Of a stretch of 64,000 nucleotides of DNA, positions 22,933 to 35,217 are shown in pieces. The notes beneath the pieces are model-generated. The model was given only the letters and a program-made list of their open reading frames with translations, did not search any database and was not told the DNA's origin. The stretch comes from Heterobasidion occidentale (lineage: Eukaryota; Basidiomycota; Agaricomycetes; Russulales; Bondarzewiaceae): NCBI GenBank assembly GCA_039111635.1, contig JBCAQO010000001.1, positions 1,984,001 to 2,048,000 on the forward strand, read 5' to 3'. How positions within the stretch are numbered: position 1 is the stretch's first letter; the number at the start of each line of letters is the position of its first letter. Both the position numbers and the translations under genes were made by a program.

Positions 22933-23909
22933 TCAGACCATCTTGATGACTTTGCTCCCGTCGACGAGACCGCGCAGGCTCGTCGCAACGACGTTGCCCG
23001 AAACGTCCTTGCGGTTCAATAGTTCGTCCCACCATCCGAAGAGGAAGTCGCGCGCGATCAGCTTGAACCACGGCGTAAACGAGTTCCCTAGACCCACATC
23101 TTCTACGTGAGATGGGCAGATGACACTAGGAGAGAAAGACATACCGGGCGCGTCGAACAAGGCCTGCAGCTCTGCCTTGTCGACGTACCTGTGATCCCGA
23201 ATCTCATTCGGGTTCGGGGTGACGTCCACATCCGCCGTGAGGAACAGGATATAATCCACTGCAGTGAAGCACTCCTGTGAGTATTCCGGGACGCGCAATG
23301 CAACGATACCAGGCCACGCACCTTCATGTTCACCCCACATGCCGTCCGAGGGTGCCAGATAGTGAATGCGCGTCAGGTATTGGAACTGGTCGACGGGCGT
23401 CTGAGAGCGCGGAATTCCAAGCTCATGCTCGAGCTTCCGCGAGGCCGCGATGCGCACGCCAAGCTGCTCCGCCTCGATCTTCTCCTCCGCGAAGTCGTCG
23501 AGCGGGTGCGAGCAGCAGGTGTTCGTCCACATGTCTGGGAACGTGATCTTCTCCGTCGCGCGCTGCTGCAGAAGGAGCTTGCCATCGGACGGCCTGAACA
23601 CGAAGGCGGAGAAGGCGCGATGCAAGAGGCCCTTGTTGATGTTCTCCATCAAGTGACCTATATCATTCAAATAGCGTTAGGAGCCCATGCACGACATACT
23701 CCCCACTCAGGTGTTGGAAAAAGATGGAACATACAGGTCTTCTTGTCGGCTGCACCGATAGCGTTGTCCTCTTCGTCCACCAAGATACATCTCTCATCCA
23801 TCAGCCTCGACTGCTCGGCATCGTACCCCGACAAATCAATGTCGGCGAGCGCCGATAGCGCAGGTGAGACCTTAGTCGCGGTGGTGGTGGTGGTGGTAGT
23901 AGCGGACAT
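22933..23909 (-). CDS. IDI1: Isopentenyl-diphosphate delta-isomerase (type I, Nudix fold)
   Basis: Exons are 23909-23735, 23657-23145 and 23102-22933, giving 285 residues. An N-terminal poly-Thr run (from an ACC-type repeat) is followed by the isomerase core. TNTCCSHPL carries the active-site cysteine, HRAFSAFVF is the Nudix-domain start, and KLEHELGIP lies in the Nudix helix. MWGEHE holds metal-binding glutamates, and the end matches the family (SFTPWFKLIARDFLF, WWDELL). The enzyme interconverts isopentenyl and dimethylallyl diphosphate after the mevalonate pathway, feeding sterol, ubiquinone and terpenoid synthesis. It acts in the cytosol and possibly in peroxisomes. Both introns keep the frame and rebuild conserved blocks (KKTCHLMENINKG and EDVGLGNSFTPW). 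The length is typical of fungal IDI proteins. Confidence 0.95.
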
Positions 23910-24612
23910 ATTCCAAGAGAGATCTAGGAGAGAGAGAATGCGCGTAGGTGTGTGGTGGTCCGATTGATGGAAGGCTGGTATTTATGCGAGCATGCCTGGC
24001 TCGCGCCAATATGCGCACCAACCAGGTGATGGAAATATGCATGAATCACTTTCCCACGCCGTCTATCTAGACGTTTCCGATCCTTTAGGCAGCTTTCATC
24101 CTGCGGCAGAGACGGATGCGACTAATCCTCCAACGAAATCTTCGGACGACTGCTCAGACGCACATCATTTGTCAGTGTACAGCTGTGTACAGGCGCCCAA
24201 TTATCATTCATCGTCCGCACACCACTGATCGAGACATTATTGCTCTTTCAGCTTGTCTCATTCATGGCTTGACACAGAAGCGGGATCTTGGGTTATTCTA
24301 CAGTCGAAACAACTGCAGTATCTGCTTCCGTCTCGTAAATTTCCTCCGCACAGACGACTTTCAGCAACACCTGAAAGGTACCTCCGAGATACGCGCTCGA
24401 GAAGATAGAGGGGTCTATCTGGATAAGCCCTTCTCTATTCCCCTTCACGGCATGCATTTGCTACTTTACATTTAATCAGTACAGACAATAAGGATAGAAG
24501 ATTTCGAAAACGGGCAAAATGGTAGCAAGATAGGAAGGCATGACTGAGATGCGAAAGCGACATGTAAGCTGTTTGGGACAGGAGAGCAGGTTCAATGACA
24601 TATTGGACAGCT
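23910..24612. other. Intergenic region (IDI1 promoter and REC8 3' flank)
   Basis: Non-coding sequence lies between the IDI1 start and the REC8 stop. A TATTTATGC at about 23981-23989 (GCATAAATA on the minus strand) is about 75 bp upstream of the IDI1 start and could serve as a TATA-like element. Nothing else was recognised. Confidence 0.45.
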
Positions 24613-27600
24613 TCAAACGATTTGGATCTTCAAGGTACCGTAGGCCTCCGGTTGGGCGACACGGATTATATTCTTTGTAGCGAGGACTAGGACAAAGACA
24701 TTGTATGCGTGAGTTTTCGTCTCGTCATATGTAAAAGCGACCGTACCAAGACAGTGATAGAAAGCGGCAGAGGCGACATGTGGTGTGCTCGTATCCTTTG
24801 GCACAACGTCGTCAAATGTAAGGCCTGTAGACGCCCATGGCAACGTCTGTGACTGCATTTTCGCATATCTGTAAGTAGGCGCCCACGTTATCAGCTCCAA
24901 CCACAGGTTTGTGAACGAACACAAGACCAGACGCACTCCAAGAAGTTATACGAATTTCGTTCCAACGTGACCAGATTAGCATCCGACAGCTGGGATTCTG
25001 CCAGCGAAGGTCTCTCTCCGGAAACTGAGAGATATCAGCGAAGAGTGACGCATGTATACGAACATACAACATACCGTCAAACTCAAAATGGTCTTGAGAA
25101 CCAAGTCTTCCGATGTCCGTGGACCCAGGAGAAAACCCAATCGCGCCCAGATTGCTCCCCAGAAAGCTCGGACCGATCGAGCTATTCCTTCCCGCGGACG
25201 TAGCCTTGATCCTCATATCTGTCTTTCCGACGCTGACCCTGTCACTGCCTGGAATGACCGGGTCAAAGCCACCTCTGTCGACAGACGAGCTGGGGCCGCC
25301 GGCATTGTCCCATGGGAAGAGAGAGCTCTTTTGTGACGTGATAAATAGATCTTCGTCTTCCAACGAACGGTTGAGGTCGAACCCGAGATTTCTGCCCAGC
25401 GGGGACGGAGGGCGCGAGACTCGACGTGCTTGTCCAGGTTCCTTTACAAACAACATTATTGGCACCGATATCGTAGGCTTCGTTCAACATACCTCGGATG
25501 AAGGCCGATGCGAGCCTCCATCATATGGATCTGGAAATGCTCCTGAATAGTAACTTATTCAGCAATCGATGTCCCCTACTATGATACTGCTGACATACGA
25601 TCTTCATCGAGCAGATCCACAGCATCCATGTGGAAATTCGCTGGAATTTCCCATTCTGCATCTTTCGACTTGGGCGCGCCGTTATTATGATCATCGTCGT
25701 CGACACGGTGGCGCTTGGCAGGTGGTGCACCTAAGATTCCTTTAGAGTGAGCTCAAATCTAATGTGCTTGTATGGAATGAAGTCGAACCTTTTGTCTCGA
25801 GATACAACGCGCCCGATCGAGCTTCCACTTGCACTCTGAAATTCTCTAGCCAATAATCAACGAGGATGGGGGCGCACACTGTAAAGAACACGACGTCAGA
25901 CACCAAACTTATGCATGAGATTTATAGGACTCACATCCTCGAGGCACACCCCACAACATCTCGTCGATCAGTTTCCCAGTCTCCTTCTCCAATTTCTTCC
26001 TTTCAATCTCCCGCCGCAGAGCTTCTTGTCCTTCCACATACTGTTCACGAGCAGTCTGATAGTAGAGTTTAATATTGTCAATGGGGCCAGCGCGCATTCA
26101 TGACCTACCTTCAACTCATCGTCTGTGAGCTCAGTTCTCGCATCCAGGAGCAATCGCACTCGTTTCGCTTTTCGCGGAAGGGGATGATCATGACCATTAA
26201 CTTGCTCTCCTTCCGCAGCATCCATGAGCGGCACTGGAGGGGGCGAAATGGGGGCACTGGGTGAACGAGCTAACAGCGCCGGGGTTGTAAGGTCTATCGC
26301 ATGAGGCTTGAATGATTCGACAAAGACATCACAAGGTCACCAGGAATTACCTTGATCAATATCTTCCATGGGCTTGTATAATTCAGTAATGATATTGATG
26401 TGCATGAAAGGCTGCCTCACCCTTTTCCTCACACGAGAGAGCACGGACCCTTGATCCTTCATCGCTGACGATGGCAAAGACGGGTCACCAACACCCGCAA
26501 AGGTGAAACCAAGGCCTTGGTCGAAGCCCAAGCCCATTACATCAGACCCAATATGAAATGGGACATCGATGTCCATTCGTGTGCTAGCGATAGGTCTCGA
26601 CATCAGACTTCAGTAGAACCGAGGCAGGGGCATTTTTGGAAAACTCACTCGTGTCTAGGTTTGGCCGGAGTACCACCCCAACCTTCCCCCAACTCCTTGG
26701 CCAGCTCATCGCCAATATCTCCGCCCAGATCAAGACCATCGTCGACAATGAAAGGATTGTCATCGAACCCGTCGAACCCAAATGCCCCGTCAATCTGCGA
26801 GGAAGATGGGTCCATTCCGCTGGCACTGCCCAGAAAAGACACATCAAACGAGCCAGACAATACTTGTTCGAGGTTCTCGTTCAACGTATGTAAGTTCGTT
26901 CTCGCATTCTCGACGGATCCTGGAGGCTGCTTTCCTTGTTTTCTCCTGTTTTTCTTTGGTCGACCATATTCATCATCAGAGCCATCTGCGCTAACACTGT
27001 TAGATACAAGTGTCTCATCTTCACAAATTGAAAAATACCTTCTCCGTTGGCATTGTCATCCCAATGCTAGATGGGCTCGGGTAAGATGCAGACATCGTTA
27101 CTTCGAGGCGGCACGCACAAAGTCTCCGAAATTGATTCCTAGAGCCAACGCAGGGTCAGCGGTCAGCGTGACCGCATCAACTCTACATTATTCACAGTCA
27201 GCGCCGTGCTGTAGCAGTGCTGCGTTCGACGTGCCTGACAGTTGGCTGGCCCATTTGGAGTGAAGCAGCGGCGGCCGACATGGTGTGAATATCCTGTACA
27301 GCTTTCTTGAGAGAAGAAAAGCACGCAGTGACATCTCCAAGAAATATTTCATGCTTGACTAGAAGAGATGTTACCGTAGCAAAACTAGACGAGACGCATA
27401 TAGTCACTTTTATATACTCTATGGCATCTATCAACCAAAGCCTCGATGAGCAGCAGACAGGCGCACCTGGCTACTCCGACCATGAGAGTACTTGACAATC
27501 TCAGAGCCAAGGGTTCACCCGGTTCCGCTATGAGATCGCATAGTTGCGCGATGTCCGCGCCCATGACGTCGCGCTTGGGGAGTTTCTTGAATGACGACTT

Positions 27601-27757
27601 TGCTCCAAGCGTAGCGGCAAGCCTGTAAGCGATGTAAGGTGGAAAAAAAAACAAGAACTAGCGCGCCCTAGACGAGAAGTGTCCGCGGAGCACACACATA
27701 CCAGAGGAGACCAAAGCCGCTGTCGCGACGCGACAGTAGCTCTTGTGTAAAGAACAT
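24613..27757 (-). CDS. REC8: Meiotic cohesin kleisin subunit (Rec8)
   Basis: The start MFFTQELLSRRDSGFGLLWL and the following LAATLGAKSSFKKL, DIAQLCDLI and EPLALRLSSTLM match the kleisin N-terminal domain. The ATLGAKS wording is closer to Rec8 than to mitotic Rad21. The middle is acidic and disordered with basic patches (RKAKRVRLLLDAR, AKRHRVDDD). The end (SAAFYHCLVLATKNIIRVAQ) is the C-terminal winged helix that binds Smc1. Early exons are 27757-27702, 27622-27467, an 11-nt exon 27418-27408, 27358-27235, and one starting at 27182. The intron after 27235 uses a GC donor. Rec8 replaces Rad21 in meiotic cohesin, protects centromeric cohesion in meiosis I, and is cleaved by separase. At least ten introns are present, and later joints are approximate. 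Expression is expected mainly in basidia, by family knowledge. Confidence 0.85.
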
Positions 27758-28130
27758 GATTCAATGAGCCTTGCTGCGAACGATCAGAGAACGAGTGTTC
27801 GAAGGAGAGAGAGGCTGGATCGATAACGAAAGACTGCAGGCGGATTTATTTGGACCCATCAAGACGGCTGTCGAATTAGTCCCATAACACGGGGGTTTCG
27901 GCGAAGAATCGTGGAGAGTCGCTGACGTCCAAATTTGGGTCCGAGCTCACTCGATCTAGAAACCCTCGTGGGTCACAATCCTAAAGTAGCCAGGCTCCCT
28001 TCTTCACTTCCTCGCCTCGCTTCGATGCCAGACCAGCGAGATCCACATCATAGACAGGAGTCCACATGGATGATAGTCTGTTCACAAAATGGGCCATACA
28101 CTCAAGAATGTCCAACAGACGGCTAGTTAT
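27758..28130. other. Intergenic region (REC8 upstream / GRAM gene 3' flank)
   Basis: About 370 bp lie between the REC8 start codon and the stop of the next minus-strand gene, presumably the REC8 promoter. No recognisable element was assigned. Confidence 0.45.
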
Positions 28131-30609
28131 TCATACCTTGATCCACCTCCGCCCACCCGGCCCTAAAAGCCTGGCAAAAACCTCGTCTCTCCCTCCGACC
28201 CATCTGAATTTCTCCTCCTCGTCCCGGGTGTCCCCGTTTGAGTCTGTTCGACACCAGCTGATGATAAGTCCCTTCATTAAACCCGCCTTCTTGATACCCG
28301 TGATATCTTGACACTCGATCGTCACCGTTGGCCTTACGGAGATGACAGGAGTAAAATAGAAGGTGGATGGTGTTAACGTGATGAGCCCGGGACTCTTTGT
28401 GTGGTGTGCGGGGAAAGCTGTGTGCGAGGCAACTTGTTAATTTTCTCCCCTTCAAACGTTGGGGATCCGCATACTGTGAATTTCCGTGTTCGAAGAGGAT
28501 ATCCTTGAAGTGGATGGGCTGTCATCGCGTTGGTTCTGTATATTAAAACGTGGTGAAGGCCATATCACGAAGACAGTCTCCAAACTAATTACCTTGGTCA
28601 CAAAGCTCCTCGCATCAGCGGCCCAATTCTTACCGGTTGCGGCTCTCCCAGCCCATTTCTTCCAGTCAACGCTACCGTCACCGCTGTTATGGGTCTTATG
28701 TCCGCGATTGGAATCAGGTTGAGAGCTTCCGTTCAGCTGATCTTGAGTTGTCGTAGTCTTGGCCGCATTTGTTCGCGGGGGAAGTACGGGAAGGCCTTGT
28801 GCAACTCGCTGAGAGATCAAATCCATTGCGTATTCTGCGTCTGTGGGTGCGATACTTAACGGTTGCGGAAGCCTTTCATGTTGTTGCATGAATAGACCGC
28901 TAAGATCGGATGATCGTTGACTCGTGCTCACCTTCCGAGTTCTGCAGAAGGCATCACCGCAACTACGGGGATGATATGCCAGAAAATGAAGCCCACGGTA
29001 AAATAGATCGTTTTTGCCAGATACTGAGCAGGGAGAAGTAGCGTGACTACGAAGAGCAGCGCAATCAACTGGGACCAAGGTGAGCCTTCAGCTTCGATTC
29101 AAGATGGTAAGATCGTACCATGAAATATACGCGAGTTGCGTTAGGCCGCTTCCAAAGGAAAATACTGCGCAAAATCATAAATGAGACGAACGGTATTTGC
29201 ATTGAAACTTACTTTTTCAGCCTCTCTTGAAGATCAGCGAGTTCAGTCATCGCTTTCATACCAATCTTCCTAACGTCGACATCATCTGTGGTGTCCTCTG
29301 TTGTACCGGAAGGTAACTCGTCCACTTCGGCTTCGAGGATCTCCGCATGGATTGTCGTCTGGTCAGTATCAAGATCCGCACCCTCATTGATGTCAATGCC
29401 TGACTTCTCTGCCTCTCCAGCATCAGCTTTACCCTTTTGAACTATTTTCGGCTTTTTAGTCTTCGGTTTCCAAAGCAGCTTCCGCAGCTTCCAAACGTCT
29501 TTCAGCCCAAGCGGCGAAGAGATTGCCATGCGAGTTTGCATCGCATCTCCAAATTCACGTGCACGAAGGACTTCGCGTCGACGTTCGCGCAGTTCAGAAG
29601 CTGTAGGGTGGGTTTTGAATCGACGGTCGAGGAGAATATACATCAAGTAGGCAAAGAATGCAGGTAAGAGAAGATTGTGATACCATAGGACCCAATACGC
29701 CTGTCCATGGTGGTTAGATATATGTTTGACAGCGCATGAGTAGAAGATTTACCGAGCAGTACACAAAGCTCTCGTTGCGGTTTTCCCAGGTTGCGAAGTG
29801 TTTCAAGCGGAGAAGGAAGGGTAGATAGCCGCTCTCCGCAATCAAAAACAGGCGTTGTAAGGCCAATTGCAATCGGCTCAAAGTGAACGGAGGCACTGGG
29901 CGTGGAGGAGGTAAGGCGGGTATGACATAGTTCTGTATTTGTTGTTGAAGCATAAATATAGGAAAGAGACGAAAAGGAAGAGTACACACATATGCTATAT
30001 TCTCGGATAAGCTTCCGTGATTCACTGCCGAAGCATACAAACTGGGGGTATCCGTAGAGGCGTTCGGTGAGTTAGGAACAAAAAGAGGATCACCGTCTTT
30101 GTTTGTGGTAGAAGAGTCATCATCAGACGGCGCGTCTAGCTTTTCACTAACAGGGGCAAGTTGCACATCTTCACGAGTGTTGCGACTTCCGATTAAGGCG
30201 CTGTCTAGAAGCCTCACTTCCGATACATGCTGATTCCACGATGAATTCTGAGTATCATGACTAGGAGTAGGAACAGAACAGGAACGCTCACCGCTGAGAA
30301 AAATAGGAAAAATCTCTCTATCTCCTCGTTCTCATAGAGCTCCCTGAGTTTTGCCTCAGAAAGGTCATCTTCAAGTCGGGTGGCCGAAGCGCTATAAGAG
30401 CTGTGATCTCTGCCAAGAACGTTCGAGTCAAGTCTTCGAGATGGTTCGGAGTCGTTTGATGATCGTGAATGGGACGACAAGCTGGAGTTTTCACCAGAGG
30501 GTGCTGCAGATGACGAACTCAGGCTTGATGGGAGAGGGCGTACACTGGGTCTAGGAGGTAGGGGAGGAGGAGGACCTGGCGGTCGTTTCTCTCGAGTAGA
30601 GTCAGACAT
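28131..30609 (-). CDS. GRAM-domain multi-pass membrane protein (GRAMD4-like)
   Basis: The gene starts at ATG 30609 (MSDSTREKRPPGPPPPLPPR) with a Pro/Ser-rich disordered tail and ends at a TGA at 28131. In the middle are AYWVLWYHNLLLPAFFAYLMYILL, a charged coiled segment (RRRREVLRAREFGDAMQTRM-like) and an acidic Lys/Asp linker. Two closely spaced hydrophobic segments follow (LIALLFVVTLLLPAQYLAK and VGFIFWHIIPVVAVM), resembling a reticulon-like hairpin. The C-terminus reads as a GRAM/PH-like fold (IECQDITGIKKAGLMKGLII, EKFRWVGGRDEVFARLLG, RRWIKV). Human GRAMD4 has the same order of parts and acts at endoplasmic reticulum and mitochondrial membranes; similarity of role is inferred. There are several introns of about 50-60 nt, and not every joint was resolved. 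It is divergent from INCENP. Confidence 0.68.
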
Positions 30610-30853
30610 ATTTTGGCTGTACAGAATGGGCTTAAGATTAAAAAGCTACCATAGACACTCTGCGAACACGCTTGTACACATCGTCGCCGCAAGGCCGCTG
30701 TGGAACTTGGTCGATGATACCCGTGGGAATAGCTCCAAGCTTCGCGATCACATGACTTAACGCGTTGTTCGGCGTCTGGCGTCGCTCTTCCGCCCCACTC
30801 CATCGTCCTCCGTTGCCAGTGGCAATTACCCCATTTCTTATTTCTATTCAACT
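30610..30853. promoter_or_regulatory. Short divergent promoter between the GRAM gene and INCENP
   Basis: Only 244 bp separate the two opposite start codons, so core promoters and 5' UTRs of both genes must share this stretch. No specific element was assigned. Confidence 0.5.
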
Positions 30854-33800
30854 ATGGCGGCGCATACTTCCGGAATGGATGCATGGATTGCGTCCGTTAG
30901 GAGTGCTATGGACAACGACCCTGGTATCAGACTCCTCGAAGATCAAATAGAGACTCACGGCTTCCTGTTCTTGGATGATTATCTTGACGGCATCTTATCT
31001 AGACCTAAGCAAGAGTACGTTCGTCTTTCTTGACATGAAGCATAATCTTGAAATGGGCCACTAGCCCAATCGTGGAGCTCGTGAAGACTCCTGGTCGCAG
31101 GAGGGATGCTCCAAAGAAGACTAGAGCCGCGGTTGCTGCTGCTGCGAAAGCACAATTGAACTTTACAGCGTCTCACGAAGTGCGTTTTTTTATGCTCTTA
31201 GAGTGCTTGGAACCCTCAGAGTTTGCTTAGGACGATTCCAAAGAGAATGAGGCGCCTGTCAGCGGTTTACACGAAGCGTTCCTGCAAGCTGCAGACCGTA
31301 AAGGACGTGACACGCGACCTTCTCCGTCTCCGCAACCTCATGCTAAACAACACAAGTCAGTGAAGATCGCTGCTTTACCTGAACCTCCGGAGCGTGATGA
31401 GCACTTCATCGAGATTATGAGCTCATCGCCCCAGCCACACATCATTTCCCTTCCTCCTGACTCGGAAGAGCCCTCTGACACATTCGAGCCCCCTTCTCGT
31501 CTTGCGCCACTTCGAGCAGACTCGTTGAACGAGTTGTCCATCATCGCTGAGGATGACGAGCCTGCAGAGCGCAGTCGAATTTCTGCTCATGACGCTCCCT
31601 CCAGTCCTGTACGTGGACATCCCGAAGGAGATTCACCTTTGTCTCCTGGTCCTAAGGTAAGCTTGACGACACCGGATGACGAAGACGACACGACCACCTT
31701 CCAGGAAGTAGATATGGATCACAACAATTCCACGGCTACAGCCATCGCTGTAGCTAACTCGACTCATACTCCTCACTCTCACCCCCCTCCCTCCCAGACT
31801 ACATCTTTCTCACAATCAACGACTTTCCTTGACCACAATGACCAACACACCGTGTCAGCCACCAAGATTTCGGAGTCGGGATTATCCCTTAAACTAGAGG
31901 CGGCCAATGATCGTCAGCCATTAGCACCGCCAACCTCGACGCTCTTCCCCTCCAAATCTGATATCACTATGCCACTTCGCGACTCGGACTCTTCTGATCA
32001 CTCTCTACAGCGCAAACACAGTCTAAATCAGTTCCCAAGCTTGCCCGCCCCATCTCCACTTCGGAAGTCTATGCGAGGAGTTCAGGAATCATCTGTGGGC
32101 CTTGGACTCCCCTCCCGCACTCCCGGGGTACCTCCAGGTGGAAAACGATCCTCTTGGTTGACTAAAGCACGAGAAGCTAAAGCCATGGAAGGGGTGGGTA
32201 AACGCGCCAGTGCTATTGCCGGCGGCAGCCACAGCGGCAACGCTATTGGCGTTCCAGGACTCTCAGGAGGCGTCAAGAGGAAGAGTAGTGAGCTATTCGC
32301 TAGTCTTGCTCCCTTCTTGACCGGAGCATCGAGTGGAAGTGATGGTGAACGGAAGGCTAAGGTGGCCAAAACCAGCGAGGAAAGCGTGGACACACGGCCT
32401 CTCACTGCCAAGGCGAGTGTGGAAACGTTCATGGAACCTGCAACGACGGCAAAGGGCCAAGCTTCTGCTCCCGCTCAATCTGTGACTCAACAGCCGCCGT
32501 CACATGCGTCTAAACTGTCTGACGAATTCACCACTGTGCTCAATGATCATAGCGACGAAGAGGATGGAGGGGTGCTAGGCCGGTTCAAGAAGACAGTGAT
32601 GGGGGCTCGAGCTGGGAAAAGTACAGGTAAATCATTAGGAGGTACGGCTGCAAATGAGCTTGCGGAGGCCAGAGCTGCAGCCGAAGCTAGGGTGGCTGAG
32701 AGACACAAGGGCGAAGTTGATGAGACAACGGCCGCGCCTCTCCCGTCAATTCCTACTCCTCCGGTGGCTGCTGCGCCCCAGCAGACGAAACCATCTCCTC
32801 TGCCACCTCCAGAGCCAAATACAAACTCAACCAAGGGCTTGGAGTCGCGCGCCCCAGTGTTCTCGATGGAGTCGGAGCGACGCCTCAGCCTATCAGACCT
32901 TGTTTCAAAGTCTGAGGCCGACGTGAAGGCAATGGAGACCAACTACATGAACTGGTCCCCATCGCCTCCCGGGGGGTTAAAGGATGTTTTCAAACCAATC
33001 AAGAAAGCACACGGACCTGGTGCGGACACCAGTTCTTCGACTACTCCTCCTAATTCTCCTCCTGTCCGACCGACTGGGTTCGTTATTCCGCCGGGGCCAG
33101 TCTTCTCCAAGCCTCCACAGAGCGAATCTACCTCGGATTTCGTATTCAGGCTACCTCCATCATCCACATTTCCCCTTCATGCGCCGTTCAATGTTGGTCT
33201 ACAGCCATCTACCAAGTTGTCGACATCTCCTCGTGCCGTAGGACTATCTGCTCAGTCCACTCAAGCAAGTCTCTTCTCCGATGCTGTGTTTGAGTCGCAG
33301 AAGGAAATTCCAGCTTGGGTTCCGACCACACAAGATACCGATTACACACAGGAATCCGATTTCGGAGGCAAATCACAACCAAATCTCAATGATTTGGACG
33401 AGGACGATAGCTGGCCTTTGAGCGATAAATTGGCGCCCGCCACTAACTTCGCTTCCATTGAGGACAGTATGACTTGGAGTACGATCCCGACAACTAGTCA
33501 AAGAGCGGATACTGGACCTCAAACATTCTCACTGTCTGAATTTCCTGACGCTCCTCCTCCGCAGCCTGAGCCAGTGCATGCGTCTCATTCATATGATATG
33601 GACGTCGATGACCTCAAGGAGCAAGCCATGGCTGTTAACTCAGACGAAGACGAGGACGAAGGACTTGAGGAGACGGCGGCAGCCGGCAAGTCCACAGTCA
33701 GTCTTGTTGAGGTCAGTCATCAATTGCATCTGTCATCGCATTTGGATTGACTTATATTCTGCATCTGTAGAGCAAGAGCGACGATAATTTTGTCCGGAGT

Positions 33801-34968
33801 CAAAGCGCCATGTCGCAGTCATCCGATGGCTCATCGCAGATTGGCTTCTTCGGACAAGCCACTAAGCTTGTTTCTAGCATGCTCGGTGGCGGTAAAAAGG
33901 GTAAACCTGACCAGCCAAAGAGCATACAACGTGCAGCCGCGGCGGCCAAGAAGGTTGGTACACCTAGTGTTGTTGTGAAGACGCCTCTGGCTCATCGTTT
34001 GTGACACTTACAGCAGAAAGAAGAGCAAGACAGGAAGGCTGCTAGGCTCAAGGAGATGGAATCTCGCCGCCAGGCGGCTCTTCAGAGGAAGGCGGAAGAA
34101 GAGAAGGCCAAAGCGGAAGAAGAAGAGAAGAAATTAAAGGACGAGACTGAGCGTCGCAAGAAAGAACGAGAAGAGCACGCTGGTAAGAGGCCTCTTAAGT
34201 TTGCGGAGAAGAAGGTAGGATCCTCTCCATTGTTCAAGAAAGAGAAGAACATTGACGATATTCTAGGCCGACGAGGATAACGCTAAGAAACGCAAGCTCT
34301 TCGTCGAAATGGAGAAGAAACCGGAGCCCAAAAAACTTCCTGCGAAGGATAAGAAGGACCCTGCGCCTAGCCGAATGACAAAACCAAGCCCGAACCCGAA
34401 CTCATCGCAGGTGAACGGGAAATCGCTCATCAAGAAATCTTCTGCTGCCACCCTCAATTCCGCTGCAGGAGCGTCAAATTCAACGACCAAGCCTCCGAAG
34501 GCCAGCATTGCCTCCGTGAAGAGCAAGGGTAAGGCGAATGCGATCGTAGATGACGATGAAATGGAGCAGCCGAGCAAGGTCATCCAGTCACAAATGGCTT
34601 CGCGAATGAAGGCTCAACTCCAGGCTAGCAAACCGCCTGAGACGCCTGGACCGCCCATCGCGAGCGAACTCATTGAGCTTCCGGAGCCAAATAGCGAATA
34701 CTCGGACTCGGAAGACGAGAACCGGCCGAGAAACTTTGATCCGCCAGACTGGGCTCAGTCGCCGGAGCTTAGGCAGGCTCTTGAGTCGCAGAGAACCGTA
34801 AATCCAGACGACATTTTTGGAGCGATACGGCCGTTGCGGATGGAGGATATGTTCAGAACCAGACAGAGCCGCTTCCGTGCAAGGACTAGTTCTGCAAACT
34901 GGTCTGGTATGGATGGGTTGACAGAAGAGGAGGAAGGAGAGTATGCGAAGAGGATGGGGTTCAGGTAA
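30854..34968 (+). CDS. SLI15: Inner centromere protein (INCENP / Sli15 / Pic1), chromosomal passenger complex
   Basis: The protein is about 1,270 residues long. The N-terminal helix (MDAWIASVRSAMDNDPGIRL) fits the survivin/borealin-binding segment. A KEN tripeptide at about residue 96 (DDSKENEAP) could be an APC/C degron. A long disordered Ser/Pro-rich middle follows. Residues encoded at about 34014-34190 are a Lys/Glu/Arg-rich single alpha helix (QRKAEEEKAKAEEEEKKL). The C-terminus is a clear IN-box for Aurora kinase: PPDWAQSPELRQALESQ, NPDDIFGAIRPLRMEDMF, then RTSSANWSGMDGL with the TSS-type activation motif. INCENP scaffolds Aurora B at centromeres and the spindle midzone for chromosome bi-orientation. 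Exon 1 (30854-31014) and exon 2 (from 31073) keep frame; most of the coding sequence is one exon from 31230 to about 33711. TAA is at 34966. Confidence 0.9.
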
Positions 34969-35217
34969 ACGATAGACACTGTCGTGCATCTAGAGTATTT
35001 TCTTCGTCTGGATACCATCCTACTGGCATTAATGCATTATGCCAGAGAGTGCGTGCAAATAGTGTCGTGTCGCTGTTGTAGTGATTCAAGTACAAGGTTA
35101 AAATGACGAGAGAGCGAATGATAGCATTTTTTGAAAGCGATGTTGGGTACATGAGAGGACGGACAAGGCAAAAACAATCGCGAAACGACGTAAATAGATA
35201 GACACAGATTGAGTTTT

